From: an uncultured Bacilli bacterium
GTDB lineage: Bacteria; Bacillota_I; Bacilli_A; RF39; UBA660
Length of the DNA stretch: 64,000 nt
NCBI GenBank assembly: GCA_910583945.1
Contig: CAJTYF010000002.1
Span: 1-64,000, forward strand
Reading direction: 5' to 3'
Below the pieces are notes generated by a model. That model was not told the DNA's origin and ran no database searches. It saw only the letters and a program-made list of their open reading frames with translations. Shown piece after piece: positions 16,100 to 24,011 of the stretch. The position numbers and the translations under genes are program-made. Each line of letters starts with the position of its first letter. Position 1 is the first letter of the stretch.

Positions 16100-16809
16100 G
16101 ATATATTGCTAGTGTTTCATTTGGCAAAGATAGTTTGGCAATGTTGCTTTTACTTATCGAGAAAAAAGAACCATTAGATGAAGTGATTTTTTACGATACA
16201 GGTATGGAATTTCAATCTATTTATGAAACAAGAGATAAAGTTTTAGAAATTTTAAAAAATAAAAATATTAAATATACAGAATTGCATCCAAAGAAAAGTT
16301 TTGAATATACAATGTTTGATAAGCCTGTAAAACATAGAAATGGCAGTTGTAGTAAAGGTTACTCTTGGTGTGGTGGAAGATGCAGATGGGGAACAACAGA
16401 AAAAAATAAGTCAATAAGTAGATATTTAAAAGATAATTATGGAAATAAATATAAAGAATATGTAGGTATTGCATCTGATGAGCCTCAACGAATAACAGAT
16501 AATAGTTTTAAAATATATCCTCTTTATGATTGGAATTTAACAGAAAAAGATTGTTTGCTTTATTGTTATGAACAAGGTTACTTTTGGTTAGAAGATGGAA
16601 TTAGATTATATGATATTCTCGATAGAGTTTCTTGTTGGTGTTGTGCTAATAAAAATCTTAAAGAATTAAAAAATTATTATAAACATTTACCTAAATATTG
16701 GAATAAGTTAAAACAATTTCAAAAGAGGACTAATAGACCATTTAAAAATAATAAACATACTATATTCGATTTAGAGGAAAGGTTTAAAAAGGAGGAAATA
16801 AATCAATGA
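16087..16809 (+). CDS. PP-loop ATP pyrophosphatase (PAPS reductase-like)
   Basis: 240 residues. The PP-loop SVSFGKDSLAMLLLL at about 9-23 binds ATP pyrophosphate, followed by DEVIFYDTGMEF as in PAPS reductase/DndC-type proteins. It keeps cysteine clusters (CSKGYSWCGGRC at about 93-104 and CWCC at about 188-191) that may bind a metal or FeS cluster. A second ATG at 16096 overlaps the previous stop and is equally likely. In phages such enzymes may modify sulfur chemistry of nucleic acids or act on host metabolism; the substrate here is unknown. Confidence 0.75.
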   Translation: MEEMRYIASVSFGKDSLAMLLLLIEKKEPLDEVIFYDTGMEFQSIYETRDKVLEILKNKNIKYTELHPKKSFEYTMFDKPVKHRNGSCSKGYSWCGGRCRWGTTEKNKSISRYLKDNYGNKYKEYVGIASDEPQRITDNSFKIYPLYDWNLTEKDCLLYCYEQGYFWLEDGIRLYDILDRVSCWCCANKNLKELKNYYKHLPKYWNKLKQFQKRTNRPFKNNKHTIFDLEERFKKEEINQ

Positions 16810-16970
16810 GTTATAAGTATTTGTTATTAGTTTTATTAAAAGGTGGAAAAACAGAAAGTTATTATGCCGATAGTACTAATAAATTACAAGAGTATGCAGA
16901 ATTTAGAAAATTTACAAGATATGAAATCTTTGAATTAAAAAAGATAATAGGAAGTGATGCAAAATGTTAA
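16806..16970 (+). CDS. Hypothetical phage protein, 54 aa
   Basis: The ATG at 16806 overlaps the previous stop (ATGAG) and follows AAGGAGG. Product MSYKYLLLVLLKGGKTESYY and so on; resembles small phage proteins with a beta-strand/helix fold. The function is unknown. Confidence 0.5.
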   Translation: MSYKYLLLVLLKGGKTESYYADSTNKLQEYAEFRKFTRYEIFELKKIIGSDAKC

Positions 16971-17179
16971 ATGATAAAGAATATATCAAATGGCTAAAAG
17001 CAACTGTAGAATTGATAAACAAATATAATTTAAAAGATATAATAGTTAAAACTAAAGAAATGCACCCTTTTGATAAAACAAAAGATAAGATTGTTTCAAA
17101 GGATATGTTACAAGTTAAAATTATAGATATTCATGAAATTATTGTTGATAATTCTACTTATGATATTTTGGAGGGATAA
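16964..17179 (+). CDS. Hypothetical phage protein, 71 aa
   Basis: Overlaps the previous gene by 7 bp. Basic, alpha/beta (EYIKWLKATVELINKYNLKD). No known domain. Confidence 0.55.
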   Translation: MLNDKEYIKWLKATVELINKYNLKDIIVKTKEMHPFDKTKDKIVSKDMLQVKIIDIHEIIVDNSTYDILEG

Positions 17180-17180
17180 T

Positions 17181-17441
17181 ATGAACAAAGGGAATTTAGA
17201 GTGTCTTTATGATGCAATTAAAGATAAAAGGAAAAATAGAGATGAACATATTGAAGCAGTTACTAAATTAGATAAAGAAATACAATATGAAGTTTTAGAA
17301 TATAGAATTGAAAGTGTTAAAAGAGTATTAGAATATTTTCGAGGATTAGATACTGATTTTGATAATTTAATAGTTCATTGTCTTAATAAATTAAATGGTA
17401 ACATTGATGGAATTGAATTAGAGTTAGGTGATGATAAATGA
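17181..17441 (+). CDS. Hypothetical helical phage protein, 86 aa
   Basis: The ATG at 17181 follows TTGGAGGG. Almost all helix (HIEAVTKLDKEIQYEVLEYR). No recognised family. Confidence 0.55.
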   Translation: MNKGNLECLYDAIKDKRKNRDEHIEAVTKLDKEIQYEVLEYRIESVKRVLEYFRGLDTDFDNLIVHCLNKLNGNIDGIELELGDDK

Positions 17442-17611
17442 CACTATATAAAAAAATAAAGCAATTCTGTATATATTATTTTGGAAATATGCCAAGAGAT
17501 AAATATAATTTTAAATTTAGATGGCAACAAGCATTATGTTATCTTGATTGGCATATTGAAGATGTAAAAGCACGAGAAACTACAGGAGGCATAAATGATA
17601 GACATTGTTGA
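17438..17611 (+). CDS. Hypothetical phage protein, 57 aa
   Basis: ATG overlaps the previous stop (ATGA). Product MTLYKKIKQFCIYYFGNMPR and so on, basic and aromatic-rich. It overlaps the following gene by 17 bp. Moderate support. Confidence 0.45.
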   Translation: MTLYKKIKQFCIYYFGNMPRDKYNFKFRWQQALCYLDWHIEDVKARETTGGINDRHC

Positions 17612-17816
17612 TATAAAGTCAAGAGTTAAAAATAAAGAATTAGAGTTTTATTTATTAGATGGATATATTTATTGCAAGAATAATAAAACAGAAGAAAGTG
17701 TAGTTGTTGGTAGTTATAAAGAAACAGTTATTGATAGTCATGGAATAATTATTAGAGAAAAAGGTAAGTCAAAACAAGTTGGATATACTGCCGATGGTAG
17801 GTTTATAATCCCTTAA
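17595..17816 (+). CDS. Hypothetical phage protein, 73 aa
   Basis: After AGGAGG. Beta-rich (LEFYLLDGYIYCKNNKTEES). Last gene of the dense early operon; a weak hairpin (AGCCTT with AAGGCT near 17870-17887) follows. Confidence 0.55.
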   Translation: MIDIVDIKSRVKNKELEFYLLDGYIYCKNNKTEESVVVGSYKETVIDSHGIIIREKGKSKQVGYTADGRFIIP

Positions 17817-17887
17817 AAAATACCCCTAAAAATATTAAAAAGTATCATAAGTAAAAAAATAGCATTTTAGCCTTTATTTATAAGGCT

Positions 17888-17916
17888 TTAATTAAAAAAT
17901 ATAGGTGCAATATAAT
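17888..17916 (+). promoter_or_regulatory. Possible promoter for the 17963 operon
   Basis: TTAATT, 17-bp spacer, TATAAT (17911-17916). The -35 is weak. It lies in the only early-region gap (17817-17962) and would start a new operon. Confidence 0.4.
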
Positions 17917-17962
17917 ATAATACATATCTTGCATCGAATATATAGGCATAGGAGGCGTTAAA

Positions 17963-18400
17963 ATGAGTACTGAATTTGGAATATCTAGTGAAGAGTTTGT
18001 AAATAATATATCCAAGTTTTCACAGTCAATGAGAGAATTAGTTGAAACCTTTTTAACCAATGAAGAGATTAGAGAACTCAATAATTCTAAAACATCAAAC
18101 AGAAGAAAAAAGCAATTGATTGATATTTCTACCGAAAGGATGCTACAAGGAGAAATAAAACAACAATCATCAAAATTATATGATGCAACAATTCTAGGAA
18201 AATTTATTACTAATAAGGAAATAACAAGGGATAGTATTTTAGAAATAATAAGAAATAGATATAAGGGGTTAGAAACAATTGATATTGAAATATTTCTTGA
18301 TAAACTATCAGAAGAAACATTAGAAGTTATTTTAAAGGATTTAACATCAGGATATTTAAAACATAGGTGCAATGATGCTAAAAAAAGATATACAATCTAA
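17963..18400 (+). CDS. Hypothetical protein preceding the second recombinase, 145 aa
   Basis: Not recognised. Acidic helical N-terminus (GISSEEFVNNISKFSQSMRE), basic middle (NSKTSNRRKKQLID) and a C-terminal region rich in Leu and Ile. It overlaps the recombinase start by 29 bp, so the two are translated together and may act together. Confidence 0.6.
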   Translation: MSTEFGISSEEFVNNISKFSQSMRELVETFLTNEEIRELNNSKTSNRRKKQLIDISTERMLQGEIKQQSSKLYDATILGKFITNKEITRDSILEIIRNRYKGLETIDIEIFLDKLSEETLEVILKDLTSGYLKHRCNDAKKRYTI

Positions 18401-19235
18401 ATTAGATGAATTTATAGAAAATCAGGAATTAGAAGAACTTGCAAATAAAACTCTGATTAGTTATAGAAATGCAGTTAATAAATTTATATCTTTTCTCCCT
18501 GATAATTTTGAAATAAATAAAAAATTAGTGATGGATTGGAAAAAGAATTTGGAAGAAAAAAAATTTGCTTTGAAATCAAGAAATCAATTCATAGTAGTGG
18601 TTAATAAATTTCTTCTCTATCTTGGATACAAGGATTGTTGTGTTAAGCAATTTGAAGAACAAGAAAAATCAAGTTTAGAGGATTATATAGAACCTCAAGA
18701 ACATAAAAGGATGCTTCGATGGGCAAAACAATTAAAAAATATGGAAGCATATTATATTATGAAAGTTTTTGCTAATTCAGGAGCAAGAATTAGTGAATTA
18801 AAATATTTTACTGTTGAAAACCTTGATAGTAATTATATAAAAGGTGCTTACAATAAGAAAAAAGAGAGAACTTTAATTATGACAAATGAGTTAAGGAGAG
18901 AATTAAAACATTATTGTAAGGATAATAAAATAAAAACAGGTTATATATTTAGAAGTCCTGACCCAAAATTAAAAGATGACCCAAATAAGATGGTTAATCC
19001 ATCTACTGTTTGGCGATGGTTAAAGAAAATATCTAAAAAAGCAAAGATAAACTCTAATAAAATTCATGCTCATGCTTGGAGGCATTTATTTGCAAAACAA
19101 TGTAAGGCAAATGGTATTGATTTAGATGAACTTGCCGATATTTTAGGACATAAAAATCTAAATACAACTGCAATTTATACAAAAACATCAATGAAAGAAA
19201 AAAAAGAAAAATTAGAAAGGTTGTGGAAAAGATGA
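18372..19235 (+). CDS. Second tyrosine recombinase (XerC/D-like)
   Basis: 287 residues with a SAM-like core-binding domain (about 1-95) and a catalytic domain carrying the Arg box FANSGARISELKYF, HAHAWRHLFAKQ (HxxR) and LGHKNLNTTAIYTK with the catalytic tyrosine. It lacks the AP2-type arm-binding domain of the prophage integrase at 8629. Recombinases at this place, before the packaging genes, recur in Bacillota phages; the role (genome dimer resolution, late control or DNA inversion) is not settled. Confidence 0.85.
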   Translation: MMLKKDIQSKLDEFIENQELEELANKTLISYRNAVNKFISFLPDNFEINKKLVMDWKKNLEEKKFALKSRNQFIVVVNKFLLYLGYKDCCVKQFEEQEKSSLEDYIEPQEHKRMLRWAKQLKNMEAYYIMKVFANSGARISELKYFTVENLDSNYIKGAYNKKKERTLIMTNELRRELKHYCKDNKIKTGYIFRSPDPKLKDDPNKMVNPSTVWRWLKKISKKAKINSNKIHAHAWRHLFAKQCKANGIDLDELADILGHKNLNTTAIYTKTSMKEKKEKLERLWKR

Positions 19236-19513
19236 TGTTTCGAGTAACTTATCACTTTATAAGTGGAGATAAAAAAATAATATTATATGAAAATACTGAT
19301 AATATGGAAAAAGAAAAATTTATCAATGAAATGTTTAGATGGCAAAATGGAAGTTTTGTATTCTATAGTGATGAAAAAATTAAGAATATAGTAAATATAA
19401 ATCATGTGTGTTATATTGAAGTAGAAGAAGTTCAAAAAGAAATAACTGCCGAAGAAATAGTTGGTAAAATTATTAAATCAAACAAGGAGGAAAAAAAAGA
19501 TGAGATTAAATAG
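19232..19513 (+). CDS. Hypothetical phage protein, 93 aa
   Basis: The ATG at 19232 overlaps the recombinase stop (a GTG 9 bases upstream is possible). Small beta-rich N-terminus (RVTYHFISGDKKIILYEN) and a charged helical tail. The function is unknown. Confidence 0.55.
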   Translation: MMFRVTYHFISGDKKIILYENTDNMEKEKFINEMFRWQNGSFVFYSDEKIKNIVNINHVCYIEVEEVQKEITAEEIVGKIIKSNKEEKKDEIK

Positions 19514-19715
19514 TGAAGAATTTAGTGAATTAGTAAAAAAGAACTCAAAAGCAGATAAGATTGCAAAAGGTACAGAGTTTAAAGTTTGTGATAAAAATGA
19601 TAAATATTTATGTACTCTTGCAGTTCAAAGAACTACTATCACATATTTAGATGTTGTTGAAATGCCAAATGATATTTTAGTTGGTGAATATACATTTGTT
19701 GAAGTAGTAGATTAA
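19500..19715 (+). CDS. Hypothetical phage protein, 71 aa
   Basis: The ATG at 19500 follows AAGGAGG. Mixed alpha/beta (ADKIAKGTEFKVCDKNDKYL). Last gene before the first late promoter. Confidence 0.55.
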   Translation: MRLNSEEFSELVKKNSKADKIAKGTEFKVCDKNDKYLCTLAVQRTTITYLDVVEMPNDILVGEYTFVEVVD

Positions 19716-19718
19716 AAA

Positions 19719-19753
19719 TCACAAAACTCACAGTAAAAAGGTGCTATAATGTA
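19719..19753 (+). promoter_or_regulatory. Late promoter 1 (packaging genes)
   Basis: TCACA at 19719 and at 19728 (9 bp apart), 12 bp, then TATAAT at 19745-19750 followed by GTA, with an extended -10 TG. There is no SigA-type -35. The same layout, base for base in spacing, recurs at 22673, so the TCACA pair is probably an activator site. It precedes HNH-terS-terL. Confidence 0.7.
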
Positions 19754-19770
19754 AGGTAAGTAATAGTAAA

Positions 19771-19793
19771 GGCAATAGAAATATTGTCTTTTT
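19771..19793 (+). terminator. Leader terminator-like hairpin after late promoter 1
   Basis: GGCAATA / TATTGTC stem (one G-U pair) closed by a GAAA tetraloop, followed by five Ts, starting about 15 nt after the predicted transcript start. Confidence 0.6.
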
Positions 19794-19800
19794 CTGTGTT

Positions 19801-19893
19801 TATACGAGAGTATGAATATGTTCACCTTTAGCATCCTTTCTGTGTTCATAATGTTCTCTATCGTACTCTCATATAAGCATAGAAAGGGTGCTA
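19801..19893 (+). ncRNA. Structured leader with interleaved helices (possible pseudoknot)
   Basis: 19801-19815 pairs with 19861-19875 (13 Watson-Crick pairs, one G-U, one mismatch) and 19829-19844 pairs with 19878-19893 (16 pairs, two of them G-U). The two helices interleave (A, B, A', B'), which is pseudoknot topology. No reading frame explains the stretch between 19716 and the HNH gene. The role is unknown; control of the packaging genes or a recombination site are both possible. Confidence 0.55.
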
Positions 19894-19921
19894 TGCTTAA
19901 TTTTAGGCAGGAGTTGATATT

Positions 19922-20347
19922 ATGTTAAAGAGTTGTAGTAGGTGTGGAAAGATACATGATTTTAATAAAACTTGTTATAAAAATAGGCAAGTTAGGGGTC
20001 TAACTGATGCAGATAAGTTTAGAAAAACTAATAAATGGCATCAAAAAAGCAAGGATATTAGGCAAAGGGATAAGAACCTATGCAGATGTTGTTTAGCAAA
20101 TATTTATGAAACTCAATTTATTTTTAACTTTAATAAGTTAGAAGTGCATCATATAACATCACTAGAAGAGGACTTTAGTAAGCGATTAGATGATGATAAC
20201 TTAATAACTTTGTGTTGTTATCATCATAAATTAGCAGAAGATGGAATAATACCTAGATTTATTCTTGAAAAATTAGTAGATACAGAGGCTAACCTTAATG
20301 AAATAAGGCAGGAAGTGGAGGCATTAACCATCCCCCCTACCTTTTAA
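19922..20347 (+). CDS. Phage HNH endonuclease
   Basis: 141 residues. CSRCGK and CRCC form a zinc site; the HNH core is LEVHHITSLEED, then DDNLITLCCYHHKLAE. HNH proteins directly upstream of terS take part in terminase cutting at cos in HK97-like phages. It is followed by a C-rich intergenic stretch and terS. Confidence 0.88.
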   Translation: MLKSCSRCGKIHDFNKTCYKNRQVRGLTDADKFRKTNKWHQKSKDIRQRDKNLCRCCLANIYETQFIFNFNKLEVHHITSLEEDFSKRLDDDNLITLCCYHHKLAEDGIIPRFILEKLVDTEANLNEIRQEVEALTIPPTF

Positions 20348-20454
20348 TCATAAATTTCTCTCGTGTTTCAAAACCTACCTGCCCCCTATAAGTGTAAAAA
20401 ATGCCTAAAATGAAAATTTTCCATCAATTGTTGATAAGTTAGGAGGTGATAACC
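20329..20454. other. Possible cos/packaging site
   Basis: Two C-rich blocks (CCCCCCTACC at about 20332-20341 and CCTGCCCCCT at 20379-20388), rare in this AT-rich phage, lie between the HNH gene and terS, where cos lies in related phages. The nicking position cannot be read from sequence. Confidence 0.4.
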
Positions 20455-20946
20455 ATGGCAAGACCAGCAAAAGCAATTGATACTAACTCTATGAAAATGA
20501 GTAAAGAAGAAAGAAAAGATAGAGAAGAAACTGAAAAAGAATTAAGAGGTTCAAATGATGATATAAAACCTTTTTCATATTTGAATAAAAGGCAAAAAGC
20601 CATTTTTAAAGATATTTTAAAAAATCTCAATAAAGATATTTTAAGCAATTTGGATACATACTTATTAAATCAGACTGCAATTACTATTGAGAGATTAGAA
20701 AGTATTGAAAAAGAAATAAATAATGCTAGTAAAATAACTGATGAGAATGGTAAAACAAAAGATAAGTTAGATGCCAAAACTATTATAAATTTAAAGTCTG
20801 TTAGGGATATGTACTCTAAAGACTTTTTTAGATGTTGTAATGAATTGTCATTATCACCTCAAGCGAGAGCCAAAATATCTATAAATACAATTCCAACAAA
20901 GAAAAAAACACTTATGGATATTTTAAATGATGATGAAGATGAATAA
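20455..20946 (+). CDS. terS: Terminase small subunit (P27 family)
   Basis: The ATG at 20455 (MARPAKAID) follows AGGAGG. The pattern of a P27-type TerS is present: a basic/charged N-terminus, SYLNKRQKAIFKDILKNL and a C-terminal ARAKISI block. It recognises phage DNA and recruits TerL. It overlaps terL. Confidence 0.85.
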   Translation: MARPAKAIDTNSMKMSKEERKDREETEKELRGSNDDIKPFSYLNKRQKAIFKDILKNLNKDILSNLDTYLLNQTAITIERLESIEKEINNASKITDENGKTKDKLDAKTIINLKSVRDMYSKDFFRCCNELSLSPQARAKISINTIPTKKKTLMDILNDDEDE

Positions 20947-22669
20947 TTATTTAATAGAAAATCATCCTAGTTATATTTATGCAAAAAAAATAGTTGATGG
21001 AACAATAAAACCACCACCATTGTTTTATGAATTAAATGGTGAAAAAACATTTGTACCTCCAAAGTATGTTAAGAAACAATGTAAGATATTTTTGGATATA
21101 GCAGATGATAAATCAAGTAAGTATGTTATTGATACAAACAGAGTTAAAAAGATAGATAAAATATGTAAAATATTAAAGATGGCTAAAGGTATTAAAGTTG
21201 GTAAAAAGATATATGATGCTTTGGCAGGGTATCAATGGCTTATTATTGTAGCAAGTCTATGTACTGTGTATAGGGAAGATAAGAAAAAAAGAAGATATGA
21301 AACTGTAGTTTTAGAAATATGCAGAAAAAATGGTAAGACTTTTATAGTTGCCTTTATGGTTTTATTATTATTTTATTTAGAACCAATGTATTCTCAATTT
21401 TATTCAGTTGCTCCTGATGGTGCATTAGCAAAAGAAATTAAAAAGGCATTAGAGCCTTTGATTAAAGCCAATGCTAATGTTTTTGAAGATGGAGAGTTTA
21501 AAATATTGAGAGATTGTATTAGACATACTGCAACTGATAGCATTTATACTCCATTAAATTATTCTAAAGATAGGATGGATGGAAAAGAACCAAATGTCTT
21601 TGTCGCAGATGAGGTTGGTGCTTTACCTGCTCCTTATGCAATAGAAGCCATGAGGTCAGGACAATTATTGATTTTCAATAAACTTGGTTTCATTATTTCA
21701 ACAAAGTATCCAACAATAGATAATCCTATGGAGGATGAAGTAAGTTATTCTAAAAAAGTATTGGATGATATTATTGAAGATGAAAAAATATTTGCATTAT
21801 TGTATGAACCAAATGAAACTAAAAATTGGACTACAGATGATAATATAATTTTACAATCTAATCCTTTGGCTTTAGAGATTGAAGCAGTTTATAGTGATTT
21901 ATTAGATAAAAGAAGAAAAGCCATAGAAACAGAAAGTAAAAGAGAAAACTTTTTAACCAAGCATTGTAATATTATTTATCAGGGAGCAGGAACAGAAAGT
22001 TTTATAGATGTTTCAGAAGTTCAAAAATGTAAAGTTGATAAAATTGATTGGAGTGGTAGAGAAGTATTTCTTGGTGTTGACTTGGCTATATCAAATGATA
22101 ACTGTGGTGTAGGTATGGTTGCAGATGATGATGGGACTATTTTAGTAGAAGCAATTGATTTTATTCCCGAGGGAAGAATTGAGGAAAAAAATCAAGTTGA
22201 AAAAATAAACTATTATGAATTTATTGAAGCCATGAAATGTATCGCTTGTGGTAATAAAGTAGTTGATTATTCTGTAATAGAACAATTTGTTTTTGATATA
22301 GAAGATAAATATGATGTTGTAGTTTTAGGAATAGGTTATGATAGATTTAATTGTATGTCATCTGCCCAAAAATGGGATACCAAATATACAACAGTACAAG
22401 TTAGACAACACTCGGATACTTTGCATCCACCGACAAAATTATTATATGAGAAAATTCTAAATAAAGAGTTGAAATACGAAGAAAACAAGTTATTAGAGAT
22501 AAACTTTCAAAATGCAAAATGTGTATATGATACTAACATGAACAGATATATCCATAAGAAAAAATCTAATGGTAAAATAGATTTAGTTTTTGCAATATTA
22601 AATGCTATCTATTTATTACAACAGGAAGTATATTTAGAAAATGGTAACTTTTTTGTTCAGGTTGCATAA
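20939..22669 (+). CDS. terL: Terminase large subunit
   Basis: About 576 residues from ATG 20939 (several in-frame ATGs lie just upstream). The ATPase domain shows the Walker A-like CRKNGKT and Walker B NVFVADEVGALP; the nuclease domain shows the acidic VFLGVDLAISNDNCG. It is the packaging motor and headful/cos nuclease of HK97-like phages (Terminase_1 family). Confidence 0.95.
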   Translation: MNNYLIENHPSYIYAKKIVDGTIKPPPLFYELNGEKTFVPPKYVKKQCKIFLDIADDKSSKYVIDTNRVKKIDKICKILKMAKGIKVGKKIYDALAGYQWLIIVASLCTVYREDKKKRRYETVVLEICRKNGKTFIVAFMVLLLFYLEPMYSQFYSVAPDGALAKEIKKALEPLIKANANVFEDGEFKILRDCIRHTATDSIYTPLNYSKDRMDGKEPNVFVADEVGALPAPYAIEAMRSGQLLIFNKLGFIISTKYPTIDNPMEDEVSYSKKVLDDIIEDEKIFALLYEPNETKNWTTDDNIILQSNPLALEIEAVYSDLLDKRRKAIETESKRENFLTKHCNIIYQGAGTESFIDVSEVQKCKVDKIDWSGREVFLGVDLAISNDNCGVGMVADDDGTILVEAIDFIPEGRIEEKNQVEKINYYEFIEAMKCIACGNKVVDYSVIEQFVFDIEDKYDVVVLGIGYDRFNCMSSAQKWDTKYTTVQVRQHSDTLHPPTKLLYEKILNKELKYEENKLLEINFQNAKCVYDTNMNRYIHKKKSNGKIDLVFAILNAIYLLQQEVYLENGNFFVQVA

Positions 22670-22672
22670 CTT

Positions 22673-22707
22673 TCACATTTTTCACACTCATGCTATGTTA
22701 TAATGTA
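22673..22707 (+). promoter_or_regulatory. Late promoter 2 (head and tail genes)
   Basis: TCACA at 22673 and 22682 (9 bp apart), 12 bp, TATAAT at 22699-22704 followed by GTA, extended -10 TG. Identical spacing to 19719-19753. Drives portal to tail fibre. Confidence 0.7.
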
Positions 22708-22727
22708 TATGTCAGAAAATGAAGAGA

Positions 22728-22751
22728 AACAGGCAATATGCTTGTTTTTTT
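22728..22751 (+). terminator. Leader terminator-like hairpin after late promoter 2
   Basis: AACAGGC / GCTTGTT stem (one G-U pair), 5-nt loop, seven Ts. It lies about 20 nt after the predicted transcript start and ahead of the portal gene; it shares GGCAATA with the hairpin at 19771. Confidence 0.7.
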
Positions 22752-22775
22752 GCTTTGTGGAAAAGAGGTGAATAC

Positions 22776-24011
22776 ATGAAACTAATTGATTTATTTATTA
22801 AAAGAGAACAAGTAACAGAAGAGCCTCCAAAGGATGCAACAGAAGATAAGTCTAATTCTCCACAAGATTTACTTTTAAAAAGTTTACTTAAAGGAGAAAA
22901 AATCACAAAAGAAAGTGCTTTATCCATACCTGCTATATCAAGTGCAGTTGACAGATTATCAAACATTGTTGCAATGCTACCTATAAAGATGTATAAATAT
23001 GTACTTGATGAAGATGGCAAAAAGAAAAAGGTGGAAGTTGAAGATGACATAAGATTAAAATTATTAAATCAGGATACAGGTGATTTATTAGACCCTTTTC
23101 AATTTAAAAAAGCAATTGTTCATGACTATTTGGTTGATAAAGGTGCTTATGTATTTATCGAAAGAGATAAAAACAGTTTTAAATCTTTAAGATATGTTGA
23201 ACCTGATTATATATCACCATTATCTAATTATGACCCAATTTATAAAGATGCTAAATATCTAGTAAATGGAAAAGAATATGAATTATTTAATTTTATTACT
23301 GTTTTACGAAGTACTAAAAATGGTTATAAAGGAACAAGTGCTATTGAAGAAATATCAAAATCAATAGAAACTGCTTTTACAACTATTTTGTATGAATTAG
23401 GTCTTGTAAAAAAAGGTGGAGCAAAAAAAGGTTTTCTTACTGCTACAAAAAAATTAGGTAAAGATGAAATTAAATTACTTAAAGAAGCATGGGATAGATA
23501 TTATGGTAACAATAATGAAGAAAATGTAATTATTTTAAATGATGGATTAGATTTTAAAGAGGGTGCATCATCATCTGTAGAATTACAAGTGAACGAAAGA
23601 AAGAAAACTTTAAAAGATGATATTAAAGATGTATTTCACATTTATGATGATTATAATAATACCATAAAAGATGGAGCAATGCCTATTATAAGTGCTATTG
23701 AAAGTGCTTTAAATAAAAATTTATTATTAGAGTCCGAAAAAGGGACTTTTTATTTTGCATTTGATACTAAAAACATTACTCGAGGTAATCTAAAAGAAAG
23801 ATATGAGGCATATAAACTTGCATCTGAAACAGGATGGATGACTAAAAACGAGATAAGAAGTGAAGAAGATTATGACTCTATCAAAGGTTTAGATGTAATA
23901 AGCATGAACCTTGCTAATGTTTTATATGATATTAAGACAAATAAATATTACACACCAAATACAGGTTCAGTAATGAATATGGAGAAAGGTCAAGGAGGTG
24001 ATAATAAATGA
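22776..24011 (+). CDS. Phage portal protein (HK97 type)
   Basis: The ATG at 22776 (MKLIDLFIKRE) follows AGAGGTG. About 411 residues, with SIPAISSAVDRLSNIVAMLP and NLKERYEAYKLASETGWMT motifs of HK97-type portals. It forms the dodecameric DNA gate of the capsid and docks TerL. It overlaps the protease gene by 4 bp. Confidence 0.92.
   Translation: MKLIDLFIKREQVTEEPPKDATEDKSNSPQDLLLKSLLKGEKITKESALSIPAISSAVDRLSNIVAMLPIKMYKYVLDEDGKKKKVEVEDDIRLKLLNQDTGDLLDPFQFKKAIVHDYLVDKGAYVFIERDKNSFKSLRYVEPDYISPLSNYDPIYKDAKYLVNGKEYELFNFITVLRSTKNGYKGTSAIEEISKSIETAFTTILYELGLVKKGGAKKGFLTATKKLGKDEIKLLKEAWDRYYGNNNEENVIILNDGLDFKEGASSSVELQVNERKKTLKDDIKDVFHIYDDYNNTIKDGAMPIISAIESALNKNLLLESEKGTFYFAFDTKNITRGNLKERYEAYKLASETGWMTKNEIRSEEDYDSIKGLDVISMNLANVLYDIKTNKYYTPNTGSVMNMEKGQGGDNK

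Noticed and set aside
19716..20347. HEARO/omega RNA or a group I intron with an HNH gene
   Set aside because: The HNH protein is the small terminase-associated type, without IscB domains, and no split gene flanks the region.
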